A stretch of 64,000 nt of DNA from contig NZ_CP087952.1 of NCBI RefSeq assembly GCF_028752835.1, positions 1,531,041 through 1,595,040 on the forward strand, read 5' to 3'. Shown here piece after piece: positions 27,382 through 36,130 of this stretch (the stretch's first letter is position 1; each line of letters opens with the position of its first letter). A program made the position numbers and the translations under genes. This DNA comes from Desulfosarcina sp. BuS5 (GTDB taxonomy: Bacteria > Desulfobacterota > Desulfobacteria > Desulfobacterales > BuS5). The notes beneath the pieces were generated by a model. It was not told where the DNA came from. It worked only from the letters and a program-made list of their open reading frames with translations, and did not search any database.

Positions 27382-27482
27382 TATAAACCATCAGGCACTG
27401 GAACGCAAAATTTTTCTTAAAAAAATTTGCGGTTAGATATTAAATTTTAAACTCAAAACGATTATTGCCCGTGAACGGTTAC

Positions 27483-27956
27483 AATATATTAAAGGTCGCT
27501 ACAGATAAATTAGCGGCTTACAAAAATGCGCTCGAAAACATTATGTCTGAAATTCCTTATGCTTACCTGCAAATTGTTAAGCGCCGAATAAAGCGTCGGC
27601 TTGTAACAGTTAAAAAATATTTTGTAAAAGGTACTGTAAAAGATTTCCCCGGAAAAAGCCAAAACACCTCATTTATTGAGAGACTGAACCTTACCCTAAG
27701 GCAACATATCTCCTATCTTCAGAGAAAAACCCTGGGGTATTGCAAGAACAAGCTGAATTTTAGTAATGTAATGTGGATTAACTTATTCAACTATAATTAC
27801 ATACAATTTCATAAGAGCTTACGAATACGAATTAACAATGAAAACGAGAAATTTATAAAAAAGTATAACCATAATACACCGGCAATGCAGATGGGACTTA
27901 CGAATTCTCCACTAAACTGGAGATATCTCATTACAGTCCCAATACCTTGTAAGTAG
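27483..27956 (+). pseudogene. IS1-like transposase, 3' remnant
   Basis: The frame enters from the end of IS66 copy 2, so the N-terminus is lost. It reads TDKLAAYKNAL, then GKSQNTSFIERLNLTLRQHI and SYLQRKTLGYCKN, the D and E portions of an IS1-like DDE transposase, and ends NSPLNWRYLI. The first catalytic part is missing and is not found elsewhere in the window. An apparent GTG start lies in the IS66 terminal repeat and is not meaningful. Confidence 0.75.
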
Positions 27957-28077
27957 CTGATTTTTCGAACCTGCATTGTTTTGTAGGGACTACCAAGAAA
28001 AGAGTATGATATTCATCTTCTGAAATATGCTGTTTTAATTTCGTGTTAATAAATTAAAAAAATACAGGTAATATCAA

Positions 28078-31000
28078 ATGAAAAAATTGGAATCGAAGCA
28101 ATCACGATCCATATCCGAGACACAGGGGCTTTATAATCCGCTGTTTGAACATGACAACTGTGGGGTGGGATTTGTGGCAAACATTCATGGTGTTGGGAAT
28201 CATGACATAATTAAGAAAGGTATCCAAATCCTGCATAACCTCATCCACCGAGGTGCTGTGGGTGGTGACGATGCAACCGGTGACGGTGCAGGAATCCTTT
28301 TACAAATACCGCACAAATTTTTAAAAAAAGAATGCGCATCATTAGGCATCAATCTTTCAGACAGCGGAACTTACGGTGTCGGCATGATCTTTATGCCGCG
28401 AGATACAGAATTTATTGATGAATGCCGCCGTATAGTTGAAAGAACTGTTGTGTCCGAAGGCCTTGCCCTTATAGGATGGCGCCATGTTCCTGTAAACAGT
28501 GAAGCAGTTTCAGGGCAGGCTTACAAAAGTAGACCCGAAGTGATGCAGTGTTTTATTGACGGTTCTAGCCTGGATGCAGAGAGCCTTGAGCGTAAGCTAT
28601 ATATTGTTCGCAGACTGATCGAAAAACAGGGCGCCGGTTTATCTTCTGAGGCCGGATGTTTTTATATAACCAGCATGTCATGCAGGACCATTATATACAA
28701 AGGTATGTTTACAGCTCCCCAGCTTTCCGGCTTTTATCCCGATCTTCATGATACTGACATGGAAAGCGCTTTAGCACTTGTCCACCAGAGATACAGCACC
28801 AACACATTCCCGTCCTGGGAGCTGGCCCAGCCATTCAGGTATCTTGCGCATAATGGTGAGATAAACACACTGCGCGGCAATCTTAATCAGATCTGTTCAA
28901 AAGAATCATCTTTTAAATCCGATCTTTTCGGCGATGAGATAAAAAAATTGCTGCCTGTAATAAATAAAAACGGGAGTGATTCAGCATGTCTTGACAATGT
29001 ACTGGAACTTCTTACTAACGCTGGAAGATCCATTTCCCACTCCATGCTGATGCTGATCCCTGAAGCATGGGGAGTTAAATATAATATAGGGCCGGATCTC
29101 AAAGGGTTTTTTGAATATCATTCAGGAATTATGGAGCCTTGGGACGGGCCGGCCGCAGTGGTATTCTCAAACGGCGTTCATACCGGAGCCATGCTAGATA
29201 GAAACGGACTCCGGCCCGCGCGCTATACTTTAACAAAAAACGGTCTTATTGTTTTTGCTTCAGAAACCGGTGTGCTCGATATTGCCCCTGATGAAGTAGC
29301 TGAAAAAGGTGCTTTAAGACCAGGAGACATAATTTTTGTCGATTTTGAAAAAAAACGACTCCTGAAAAACGGGGAGGTAAAAACGCTTTGTGCCAGGCAG
29401 CAGCCTTATAGAAGATGGGTTGCTGAGAATCAAATTACTTTGAGGGGTTTTTACGGTGCGGTCGACCGGGTTGAACCTGATTCTAAAAATCTGCTGCAAA
29501 GCCAGAAGCTTTTCGGATATACCCGTGAAGAGCTTGATTTTCTATTGAACCCTATGGCCACAAGCGGTGTGGAACCTACAGGCTCCATGGGAAACGACAG
29601 CCCCCTCGCTGTTTTTTCCGAAAAAAACCAGCTTTTGTACAACTATTTTAAACAACTTTTTGCGCAGGTGACGAATCCTCCCATAGATCCGGTGCGAGAA
29701 GAACTTGTTATGTCCCTTATGACATTCATGGGAAATAGCGGGAATATCCTTTCAGAAACTCCCGGAGACAGTCGCTTGATAAAACTGAAGCACCCTGTTT
29801 TGACCAATGAAGACTTAAAAAGGCTGCGAAAAATTAAAAAACCAGGGTTTAGTTGTGACACTATTCATATCGGGTTTCCTGCAGGCGGATCGGGAAGAGA
29901 TCTTGAAGAAGCTCTTGAATCGATGTGCAGCCTGATAAACAAAACCTTAAAGAGTGGAAATTCGATTATCATTCTCAGTGACAAAGAATTGCCCGAAGAT
30001 ATGACACCGATACCGGCGCTTCTCGCAGTTGCAGCAGTAAACAGGAGGCTTATTGAAAAAGGAGCCCGCGCAGAAACCGGTCTTGTGGTCGAGACAGGTG
30101 AAGCAAGAGAAATTATGCATTTTGTACTGCTCCTCGGTTACGGAGCAACCGCAATAAATCCTTATCTGGCTTTTGAATCGATTGCTGAAATGGCTATTAC
30201 CGGCAAAATTTCAAACAATAATGACACAGCAGGAGCAATTGAAAATTATATTAAAGCCGTTTGTAAGGGAATCCTTAAAACAATGTCAAAAATGGGTATA
30301 TCAACCCTTAGAAGCTACAGGAATGCCCAGGTTTTCCAGGCCATCGGCATAAACAGTCGTATTATTAATAAATATTTTACAGACACCGTCTCTACCATTG
30401 AAGGTATAGGGCTTGAAGAGATTGCGAAGGAAGCGAATTTAAGGCATCAGAATGCATACAAAACAGGGCCGGACAAGGCCGCAGGTATCCTGCCTTCAGG
30501 CGGACATTACAGGTTTCGCAAAGATGGTGAACGGCACTTGTGGACGCCTGAGTCCCTGAGTACGCTTCAACATGCTGTCAGAAATAATGATTACAATACC
30601 TTCCGCAAATATTCGGATATGATCAATGATCAGAATGAAAAACAGTCGACCCTGAGAGGGCTGTTTAAATTTAAAAAAAGAACTCCCGTACCCCTTGATG
30701 AAGTGGAACCTGCTGAAAAAATTGTTCAACGCTTTGTAACCGGGGCAATGTCTTTTGGATCAATCAGTAAAGAAGCCCACGAAACAATAGCTATTGCCAT
30801 GAACCGTATTAAAGGAAAAAGTAACAGCGGTGAAGGCGGTGAAGACCCTGCCCGCTATATTCCCATGGAAAACGGGGACAGCCGGTCAAGCGCAATAAAA
30901 CAGATTGCAAGTGGAAGGTTCGGTGTAACCGCCCAGTATCTTGTCAATGCAAAAGAGCTTCAGATCAAGATCGCCCAAGGCGCAAAACCGGGTGAAGGAG

Positions 31001-32637
31001 GACAGTTGCCCGGGCATAAGGTAAATGCGGAGATAGCAAGGGTAAGGCATTCAACACCGGGTGTTACTTTGATTTCACCACCGCCCCACCATGATATTTA
31101 TTCAATAGAGGATCTGGCCCAGCTTATTTTTGATCTTAAAAATATTAATCCAGCCGCCGATGTTTCAGTCAAACTTGTTTCAGAGGCAGGGATCGGAACA
31201 GTTGCAGCAGGCGTAGCAAAAGGACGGGCTGACAAGGTGCTTATAAGCGGCAGTGATGGAGGAACAGGAGCATCACCCCTCTCCTCTATCCAGCATGCCG
31301 GAGCGCCATGGGAACTGGGCCTTGCTGAAACCCAGCAGACGTTAATGCAGAACGGACTTCGGAAACGGATAAGAATCCAGGTGGATGGACAGATTAAAAC
31401 CGGCCGGGATGTCATCATCGGCGCTCTTCTCGGGGCCGAGGAATTCGGATTTGCAACCTCCATCCTGGTTACATTGGGATGCGTAATGATGCGTAAATGC
31501 CACAAAAACACATGCCCGGCAGGAATTGCAACGCAGGATGTAGATCTGAGAAATCTTTTCAAGGGGAAACCTGAATATATCGTTAATTTTCTTCATATGG
31601 TAGCAAAAGAAGCCCGTGAATATATGGCTCAACTCGGATTCCGAAAGATGGACGACCTGACAGGAAGGGCTGATATACTTGAAATGAACAGGGCTGTAGA
31701 CTTCTGGAAGGCAAAAGGACTTGATTTTTCAAAAATTTTCTACACACACGAAACTGATCAGGTTTCTCCCAAAAGGCAGATTGAACCGCAGCCGTGTGAC
31801 ACTGAAAATGTACTAGACAGGAAACTGATAGCAGATGCACAAGATGCCCTTGAAGGAAATAAAAAAGTTGAAATCAGCTATCCTGTCCACAATTACGATA
31901 GAACGGTCGGCGCAATGCTCTCCGGTAAAATTGCAACGCTTTATGGGCATGAAGGGCTCCCCCACGATACCATTATTTGCAGCTTCAATGGTTCAGCAGG
32001 CCAGAGTTTCGGTGCTTTTGCCGCCAAAGGCCTGACCATTGTACTGACCGGAGAAGCAAACGATTATCTCGGAAAAGGACTTTCCGGTGGAAAAATAATT
32101 GTAAAACCGGATAAAAGAGCCTCATTTAATCCTTCTGAAAATATCATTGCCGGAAATGTTCTCCTCTATGGCGCAACTTCAGGGGAAGCATATATCTGCG
32201 GGAAGGCTGGAGAAAGGTTTGCCATACGCAACAGTGGCGCAAATGCAGTCATTGAAGGTGTAGGAGATCATGGCTGCGAATACATGACAGGAGGAAGGGT
32301 CGTGGTTCTGGGCGAAACCGGCATAAATTTCGGGGCCGGTATGAGCGGGGGAATAGCTTATGTATACGATCCTTTCCAGCGTTTTGATGATCGCTGCAAC
32401 CTCGAAATGATAGATCTCGAGCTCATAAGGGAGCAGGAGGATATTGAGGAGCTTAAGACGCTGATACAGAAGCATCATGGATATACCGGAAGCAAAAAAG
32501 CGCATGAAATACTAATAAACTGGGAGGATAGCCTCCCTTATTTTGTTAAGGTATTTCCTATGGAATACCGGAAAGTCCTTGGTAAAATGAGCAGGGAGGA
32601 CGAAGCAACAGAAAGGCAAGAGGTTCAAGATGGGTAA
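28078..32637 (+). CDS. gltB: Glutamate synthase, large subunit
   Basis: 1519 residues, the usual length. It converts glutamine and 2-oxoglutarate to two glutamates. After a short propeptide the nucleophile is Cys28 in FEHDNCGVGF, opening the class II glutaminase domain (to about 430). A central domain follows, then the FMN/2-oxoglutarate domain (about 850-1200; VKLVSEAGIGTVAAGVAKG, SGSDGGTGASPL) with the iron-sulfur cysteines CVMMRKCHKNTCPAGIAT, and a C-terminal GXGXG beta-helix (about 1270-1450; GLSGGKIIVKP). It overlaps gltD by 8 bp. Confidence 0.97.
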   Translation: MKKLESKQSRSISETQGLYNPLFEHDNCGVGFVANIHGVGNHDIIKKGIQILHNLIHRGAVGGDDATGDGAGILLQIPHKFLKKECASLGINLSDSGTYGVGMIFMPRDTEFIDECRRIVERTVVSEGLALIGWRHVPVNSEAVSGQAYKSRPEVMQCFIDGSSLDAESLERKLYIVRRLIEKQGAGLSSEAGCFYITSMSCRTIIYKGMFTAPQLSGFYPDLHDTDMESALALVHQRYSTNTFPSWELAQPFRYLAHNGEINTLRGNLNQICSKESSFKSDLFGDEIKKLLPVINKNGSDSACLDNVLELLTNAGRSISHSMLMLIPEAWGVKYNIGPDLKGFFEYHSGIMEPWDGPAAVVFSNGVHTGAMLDRNGLRPARYTLTKNGLIVFASETGVLDIAPDEVAEKGALRPGDIIFVDFEKKRLLKNGEVKTLCARQQPYRRWVAENQITLRGFYGAVDRVEPDSKNLLQSQKLFGYTREELDFLLNPMATSGVEPTGSMGNDSPLAVFSEKNQLLYNYFKQLFAQVTNPPIDPVREELVMSLMTFMGNSGNILSETPGDSRLIKLKHPVLTNEDLKRLRKIKKPGFSCDTIHIGFPAGGSGRDLEEALESMCSLINKTLKSGNSIIILSDKELPEDMTPIPALLAVAAVNRRLIEKGARAETGLVVETGEAREIMHFVLLLGYGATAINPYLAFESIAEMAITGKISNNNDTAGAIENYIKAVCKGILKTMSKMGISTLRSYRNAQVFQAIGINSRIINKYFTDTVSTIEGIGLEEIAKEANLRHQNAYKTGPDKAAGILPSGGHYRFRKDGERHLWTPESLSTLQHAVRNNDYNTFRKYSDMINDQNEKQSTLRGLFKFKKRTPVPLDEVEPAEKIVQRFVTGAMSFGSISKEAHETIAIAMNRIKGKSNSGEGGEDPARYIPMENGDSRSSAIKQIASGRFGVTAQYLVNAKELQIKIAQGAKPGEGGQLPGHKVNAEIARVRHSTPGVTLISPPPHHDIYSIEDLAQLIFDLKNINPAADVSVKLVSEAGIGTVAAGVAKGRADKVLISGSDGGTGASPLSSIQHAGAPWELGLAETQQTLMQNGLRKRIRIQVDGQIKTGRDVIIGALLGAEEFGFATSILVTLGCVMMRKCHKNTCPAGIATQDVDLRNLFKGKPEYIVNFLHMVAKEAREYMAQLGFRKMDDLTGRADILEMNRAVDFWKAKGLDFSKIFYTHETDQVSPKRQIEPQPCDTENVLDRKLIADAQDALEGNKKVEISYPVHNYDRTVGAMLSGKIATLYGHEGLPHDTIICSFNGSAGQSFGAFAAKGLTIVLTGEANDYLGKGLSGGKIIVKPDKRASFNPSENIIAGNVLLYGATSGEAYICGKAGERFAIRNSGANAVIEGVGDHGCEYMTGGRVVVLGETGINFGAGMSGGIAYVYDPFQRFDDRCNLEMIDLELIREQEDIEELKTLIQKHHGYTGSKKAHEILINWEDSLPYFVKVFPMEYRKVLGKMSREDEATERQEVQDG

Positions 32638-34048
32638 AGATAAAGGTTTTATAGAATACAACAGGAAAGAACCTGGATACAGGCCGCGCGAGGAAAGGCT
32701 TAAAGACTACAGAGCGGTCGAACTGGAACCGGATGAAGATAATGTTTATGAGCAGGCCGCAAGGTGTATGGAATGCGGAATTCCTTTCTGCCATGGGTAC
32801 GGATGCCCGGTGTCCAATATTATCCCTGAGTTTAATGAACTTCTTTACAGGGGTGATTGGGAAGAAGCCCTCAGGATACTGCTTTCAACAAACAACTTTC
32901 CTGAATTTACAGGCAGACTCTGCCCTGCTCCCTGCGAAGCTGCATGTGTCGCAGGTATAAACGGCACTCCTGTAACAATCCGCCAGATTGAACTTGCTCT
33001 TATTGAAAAAGGTTTTGAAAAAGGATATATCAAACCCTTTTCTCCTGTCCGATTGACCGACAAAAAAGTGGCTGTAATAGGATCAGGCCCGGCAGGTCTG
33101 GCGGTTGCTGATACAATAAACAGGGTCGGATATAATGTTACAGTCTTTGAAGCGGCTGAAAAACCGGGCGGCCTGATGAGATACGGGATACCCGATTTTA
33201 AAATTGAAAAAAGAATAATCGAACGTAGAATAAGCCTGATGGAGAAGGAGGGAATTGTTTTTGAAACAGGAGTAACAGCAGGAACGGATATCTCGGCAAG
33301 ATATCTGAAAAGGCATTTTAATTCAATCTGTCTTGCATGCGGCGCCCAAAAACCACGTGATCTTGCTGTTGAAGGAAGAGATCTGAAAGGGATTCATTTT
33401 GCACTCGATTATCTTATTCAGCAGAATAAAAAAAACAGTGGAGAAAAAATTGTATTCGAGGATGAGATCAGCGCAACCGGAAAAAATGTGGTCATCATCG
33501 GCGGCGGCGATACCGGATCTGATTGCCTTGGAACCGCATTAAGACAGGGCGCTGAAACAGTAACCCAGCTTGAAATTCTTCCAAAGCCCCCTGAAAAAAG
33601 GCCGCCCGAAACCCCCTGGCCGATGTGGCCCTCCATTCTCAGGACCACCCATGCCCATAAAGAAGGTGGTACAAGAAAATGGTCCGTCACAACAACAAGA
33701 TTTGAAGGGTCTAATGGAAAGTTAAAAAAGCTGCACTGCTCTGAAGTTAAATGGGGAAAAAACGGGGAAAGATACATACCGGTTGAAATACCCGGCACAG
33801 AGTTTAAAATCGATGCGGATCTTGTAATCCTCGCAATGGGTTTTACAGGCGCGGGCAACAGCAGACTGATAAACGATTTTGGACTAAAAACAGATACGCG
33901 GGGGAATCTGTCGTCTAACAAAAACAGGATGACTGAAGTGGAAGGAGTCTTTACAGCAGGCGATATGAATACCGGGCAGTCTCTTATTGTAAGAGCGATT
34001 CATTCCGCCGGAAAAACCGCAAAGGGAATAATTGACTACCTTGGATGA
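32630..34048 (+). CDS. gltD: Glutamate synthase, small subunit (NAD(P)H-dependent)
   Basis: 472 residues. N-terminal cysteine-rich region for two 4Fe-4S clusters (CMECGIPFCHGYGCPVSN, then CPAPCEAACV), an FAD Rossmann motif (VIGSGPAGLAVAD), an NADPH motif (VIIGGGDTGSDCLG) and the terminal FAD motif GVFTAGDMNTGQSL. It feeds electrons from NAD(P)H to GltB. The 8-bp overlap with gltB implies translational coupling. Confidence 0.97.
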   Translation: MGKDKGFIEYNRKEPGYRPREERLKDYRAVELEPDEDNVYEQAARCMECGIPFCHGYGCPVSNIIPEFNELLYRGDWEEALRILLSTNNFPEFTGRLCPAPCEAACVAGINGTPVTIRQIELALIEKGFEKGYIKPFSPVRLTDKKVAVIGSGPAGLAVADTINRVGYNVTVFEAAEKPGGLMRYGIPDFKIEKRIIERRISLMEKEGIVFETGVTAGTDISARYLKRHFNSICLACGAQKPRDLAVEGRDLKGIHFALDYLIQQNKKNSGEKIVFEDEISATGKNVVIIGGGDTGSDCLGTALRQGAETVTQLEILPKPPEKRPPETPWPMWPSILRTTHAHKEGGTRKWSVTTTRFEGSNGKLKKLHCSEVKWGKNGERYIPVEIPGTEFKIDADLVILAMGFTGAGNSRLINDFGLKTDTRGNLSSNKNRMTEVEGVFTAGDMNTGQSLIVRAIHSAGKTAKGIIDYLG

Positions 34049-34123
34049 AAACAACACATTTTTACCACACCAAAAGCATTGTCTGAAGATTTCTGGAGTG
34101 ATGTGGACAACCGGGGGTTTTAA
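34049..34123 (+). pseudogene. C-terminal remnant of a DUF6516-type toxin
   Basis: Directly after the gltD stop, a frame reads IFTTPKALSEDFWSDVDNRG and stops at 34123. This matches the remembered C-terminal end of DUF6516 toxins, which commonly precede an HVO_A0114-like antitoxin, as seen here next door. Only about 24 codons remain. Confidence 0.4.
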
Positions 34124-34124
34124 C

Positions 34125-34467
34125 ATGCGTACCGTAATATTGGGGATTTCTTTCCGCGAAAAATTAACAAACGATTACTTGGAGCTTTAGAGGGAAAACC
34201 GCACGAAACATTTATCAGCTTCGAGTTGCCTGCGCTTCTTTTTAAGATTCTATCGGGCAATCAATGGGAGTTACTTAAAGTTATGACAAACGCAGGGCCA
34301 ATATCAATGCGTTAAGCATCTCGTCGTTTGGGCAGAGACATAAAAGCAGTACATCGTGATGTACACATACTTTTGAATGTTGGAATATTGCAAAAAACCG
34401 GTAAAGGTCAAATCGAATTCCCCTTTGAATCAGTACATGTTGATTTCATGCTGAAAGCGGCTTGATA
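34125..34467 (+). pseudogene. HTH regulator/antitoxin remnant (HVO_A0114-like)
   Basis: ATG 34125 begins MRTVILGISFREKLTN, then the frame shifts to RLLGALEGKPHETFISFELP and ILSGNQWELLKVMTNAGP. An in-frame TAA breaks the recognition region, and the reading resumes ASRRLGRDIKAVHRDVHILL to FPFESVHVDFMLKAA. One frameshift plus one stop show decay. Together with the DUF6516 tail it is the relic of a toxin-antitoxin pair. Confidence 0.6.
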
Positions 34468-34502
34468 GTCCGGGCTATAGGTATATAGACAGTCAGATAA
34501 TT

Positions 34503-34683
34503 ACCCGATTTTAAAATTTGGCACAAGGCTATAGTTCCAGAGAAAACCTTTTTTATAGAATTAAAGTCCAGAGCCAAATTTGAACAGATGATCGGAAGGG
34601 GCACCCGGCTATGCCCGGATCTCTTCGGGCCTGGAAAGGATAAAACCCAGTTCAGGATTTTTGACCATTTGGGTAATTGATAC
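34503..34683 (+). pseudogene. Type I restriction HsdR (EcoEI-like) fragment
   Basis: A frame of about 60 codons contains [20 protein letters not shown] and [13 protein letters not shown] before a TGA. This is the helicase motif VI region of EcoEI-type HsdR subunits. No upstream helicase or nuclease part is present. It is one of several unrelated gene pieces in this 1.8-kb stretch. Confidence 0.6.
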
Positions 34684-34721
34684 ATTTCGACCACAGGCCA
34701 TGGTTCCGAAGGAAAGTTTAT

Positions 34722-34856
34722 ATGACATCCATTGGTAAAGAACACCCCCGATATCTTGACGAACCTGAGTCCCGTCGCCTGGAGTTCAAAGAACGTCTTC
34801 CTAAAGGCAACCAACTTGTCCGTACAGCCATTGCCTTTGCAAACGGGGCCGACTGA
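34722..34856 (+). pseudogene. AlbA_2-type (divergent AAA_4) N-terminal fragment
   Basis: 44 codons from ATG 34722: ESRRLEFKERLPKGNQLVRT and AIAFANGAD, the start of Schlafen/AlbA_2 ATP-binding domain proteins, then a stop. Proteins of this family are normally 400-500 residues, so this is a truncated copy. Confidence 0.55.
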
Positions 34857-34873
34857 AACCGTTTATTGAGTTT

Positions 34874-35188
34874 ATGCTGAAATATGATTCAGAAGAGGTT
34901 ATAAGGCTGTTTTTTTTAAAGAAATTTCCATCATTTTTTGATCCGGAAAGTTTCATAACAGGAATAAAAGAAAAATATTATTTTAAGAAAAAATGCTATG
35001 AAGTACCTGAATCAAAATGTGAACATTATGGTGTATCGTTTAATGAATTATTGATAACAAGACGCGGTGTTTTTAATGAACCGCGAAATATTGCAGTTTA
35101 TCTATTACGTCAAATGCGAGGCGAAAACCTTAACAACATAGGTGAGCTGTTTAATATTAAAGCATACAGTACTGTAAGCAGCATATGA
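34874..35188 (+). pseudogene. REP-associated tyrosine transposase C-terminal remnant
   Basis: 104 codons. YGVSFNELLITRRGVFNEPR and NIAVYLLRQMRGENLNNIGE, then FNIKAYSTVSSI, match the DnaA-like helical tail of REP-associated tyrosine transposases as remembered from sulfate reducers. The catalytic HUH domain is missing and the frame stops within the tail. An alternative is a DnaA-related domain protein. Confidence 0.5.
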
Positions 35189-35293
35189 CGAAGAGTGTTA
35201 GCGGCTGTGTAAAAATGTACCCAAAGCGCCGTTTTAAAAATGTATAGAAAAAAATGCGGTTCACCGGCTTTTTCCCCGGAGAACCGCAAGCGT

Positions 35294-35787
35294 TTATTCT
35301 TTTACCACATCCTTCATCCTGTAACTTTTCCTTCCACCACCACTGCTGCTTCGATGTGGTGCAGCAGCCGGTCCAGCAGGGCAGAAGTAAGCATGTTGTC
35401 GTTGTTAAATATTTGCGGCCAATCTTTAAAAACGCGATTGGTGGTTATAATAATGGCACCTTGTTCATAGCGCTGGCTTATAACCTGGAAGAGCAGGTCA
35501 GCGCCGATTTTGTCAATGGGCAGGTAGCCCAATTCATCCAGTATCAAGAGAGCCGGTTTGAGATATTTTTTTAACTCCTGTTTTAAGCGGCCGACCTGCT
35601 GGGCGGAATAAAGGTTATTGATGGTTTCGATTGAGGAGATAAAAAGTACGGTATTCCCTTTCAGGCAGGCCTGATAGCCCAGGGCCGATGAAAGAGGTTC
35701 TGCACCTGCCCTATGTGTTAAGGTAGTTGTCGCCTCAATTGAAAAAAAGTTTACAATTTGCCTGCAGGCCAATGCCTTTTTTGCCAT
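35294..35787 (-). pseudogene. istB: IS21-family IstB ATPase remnant
   Basis: The reading contains ALGYQACLKGNTVLFISS, ALLILDELGYLPIDKIGADL, IITTNRVFKDW and LLDRLLHHIE. The Walker A segment before ALGYQ is replaced by RAGAEPLSS, and a shift near 35335 separates GK from SYRMKDVVKE. IS21-like end repeats (several AAAAATGTA units near 35210-35245) lie beside it. IstA is absent. Confidence 0.75.
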
Positions 35788-35827
35788 AGCGATTGCCCAT
35801 GCTATCCGAACTGCAGTTGAACCGGCA

Positions 35828-35946
35828 TATAGATTTTCACATAAATAATTTCACTGCGTTATCGGTCGTCGAAGTATTATAATACGCCTTCCTTTCTCTG
35901 GCCTTGTGCCAAATTTTAAAATCGTGTAATTATATGACAATCTATA
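35828..35946. repeat. Palindromic interspersed element C (CTGCGTTATCGGTC type)
   Basis: Starts TATAGATTTTCACATAAATA and ends, inverted, TATAGATTGTCATATAATT. Inside are CTGCGTTATCGGTC (35854 onward), a small hairpin around GTATTATAATAC, then CTGGCCTTGTG. The same left half occurs at 49318-49423 (element D) and, inverted, at 59948-60000 (element E). It fills the gap between istB remnant and the next gene; 35947-36130 shows nothing else. Confidence 0.75.
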
Positions 35947-36130
35947 ATCTTCAAAACATTGTTGTATTGGCATGGGGTCAGTGCATTGATAACTTACCAA
36001 ATTTATATCTGATTTGACAAAAATATTAGTTTTGAAGCGTGTAGTCTGAAAGACAGCGATAAATCTTTTTCACACTAATCCGCTATAAGCCGAAAATGGG
36101 AACCGGAAATATATAAAAAAAGAATTTTTT

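Larger units (their letters stand above)
24665..27482 (-). mobile_element. IS66-family element with DUF4338 gene, copy 2 (intact)
   Basis: 2818 bp between perfect 15-bp inverted ends GTAACCGTTCACGGG (24665-24679 and 27468-27482). It carries an intact transposase and a DUF4338 gene. Differences from copy 1 outside the intron are a few single bases. The left end region (24665-25052) is non-coding. Flanks CATTTTTT and AATATATT give no 8-bp target duplication. The right end lies inside an IS1-like transposase remnant. Confidence 0.94.
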
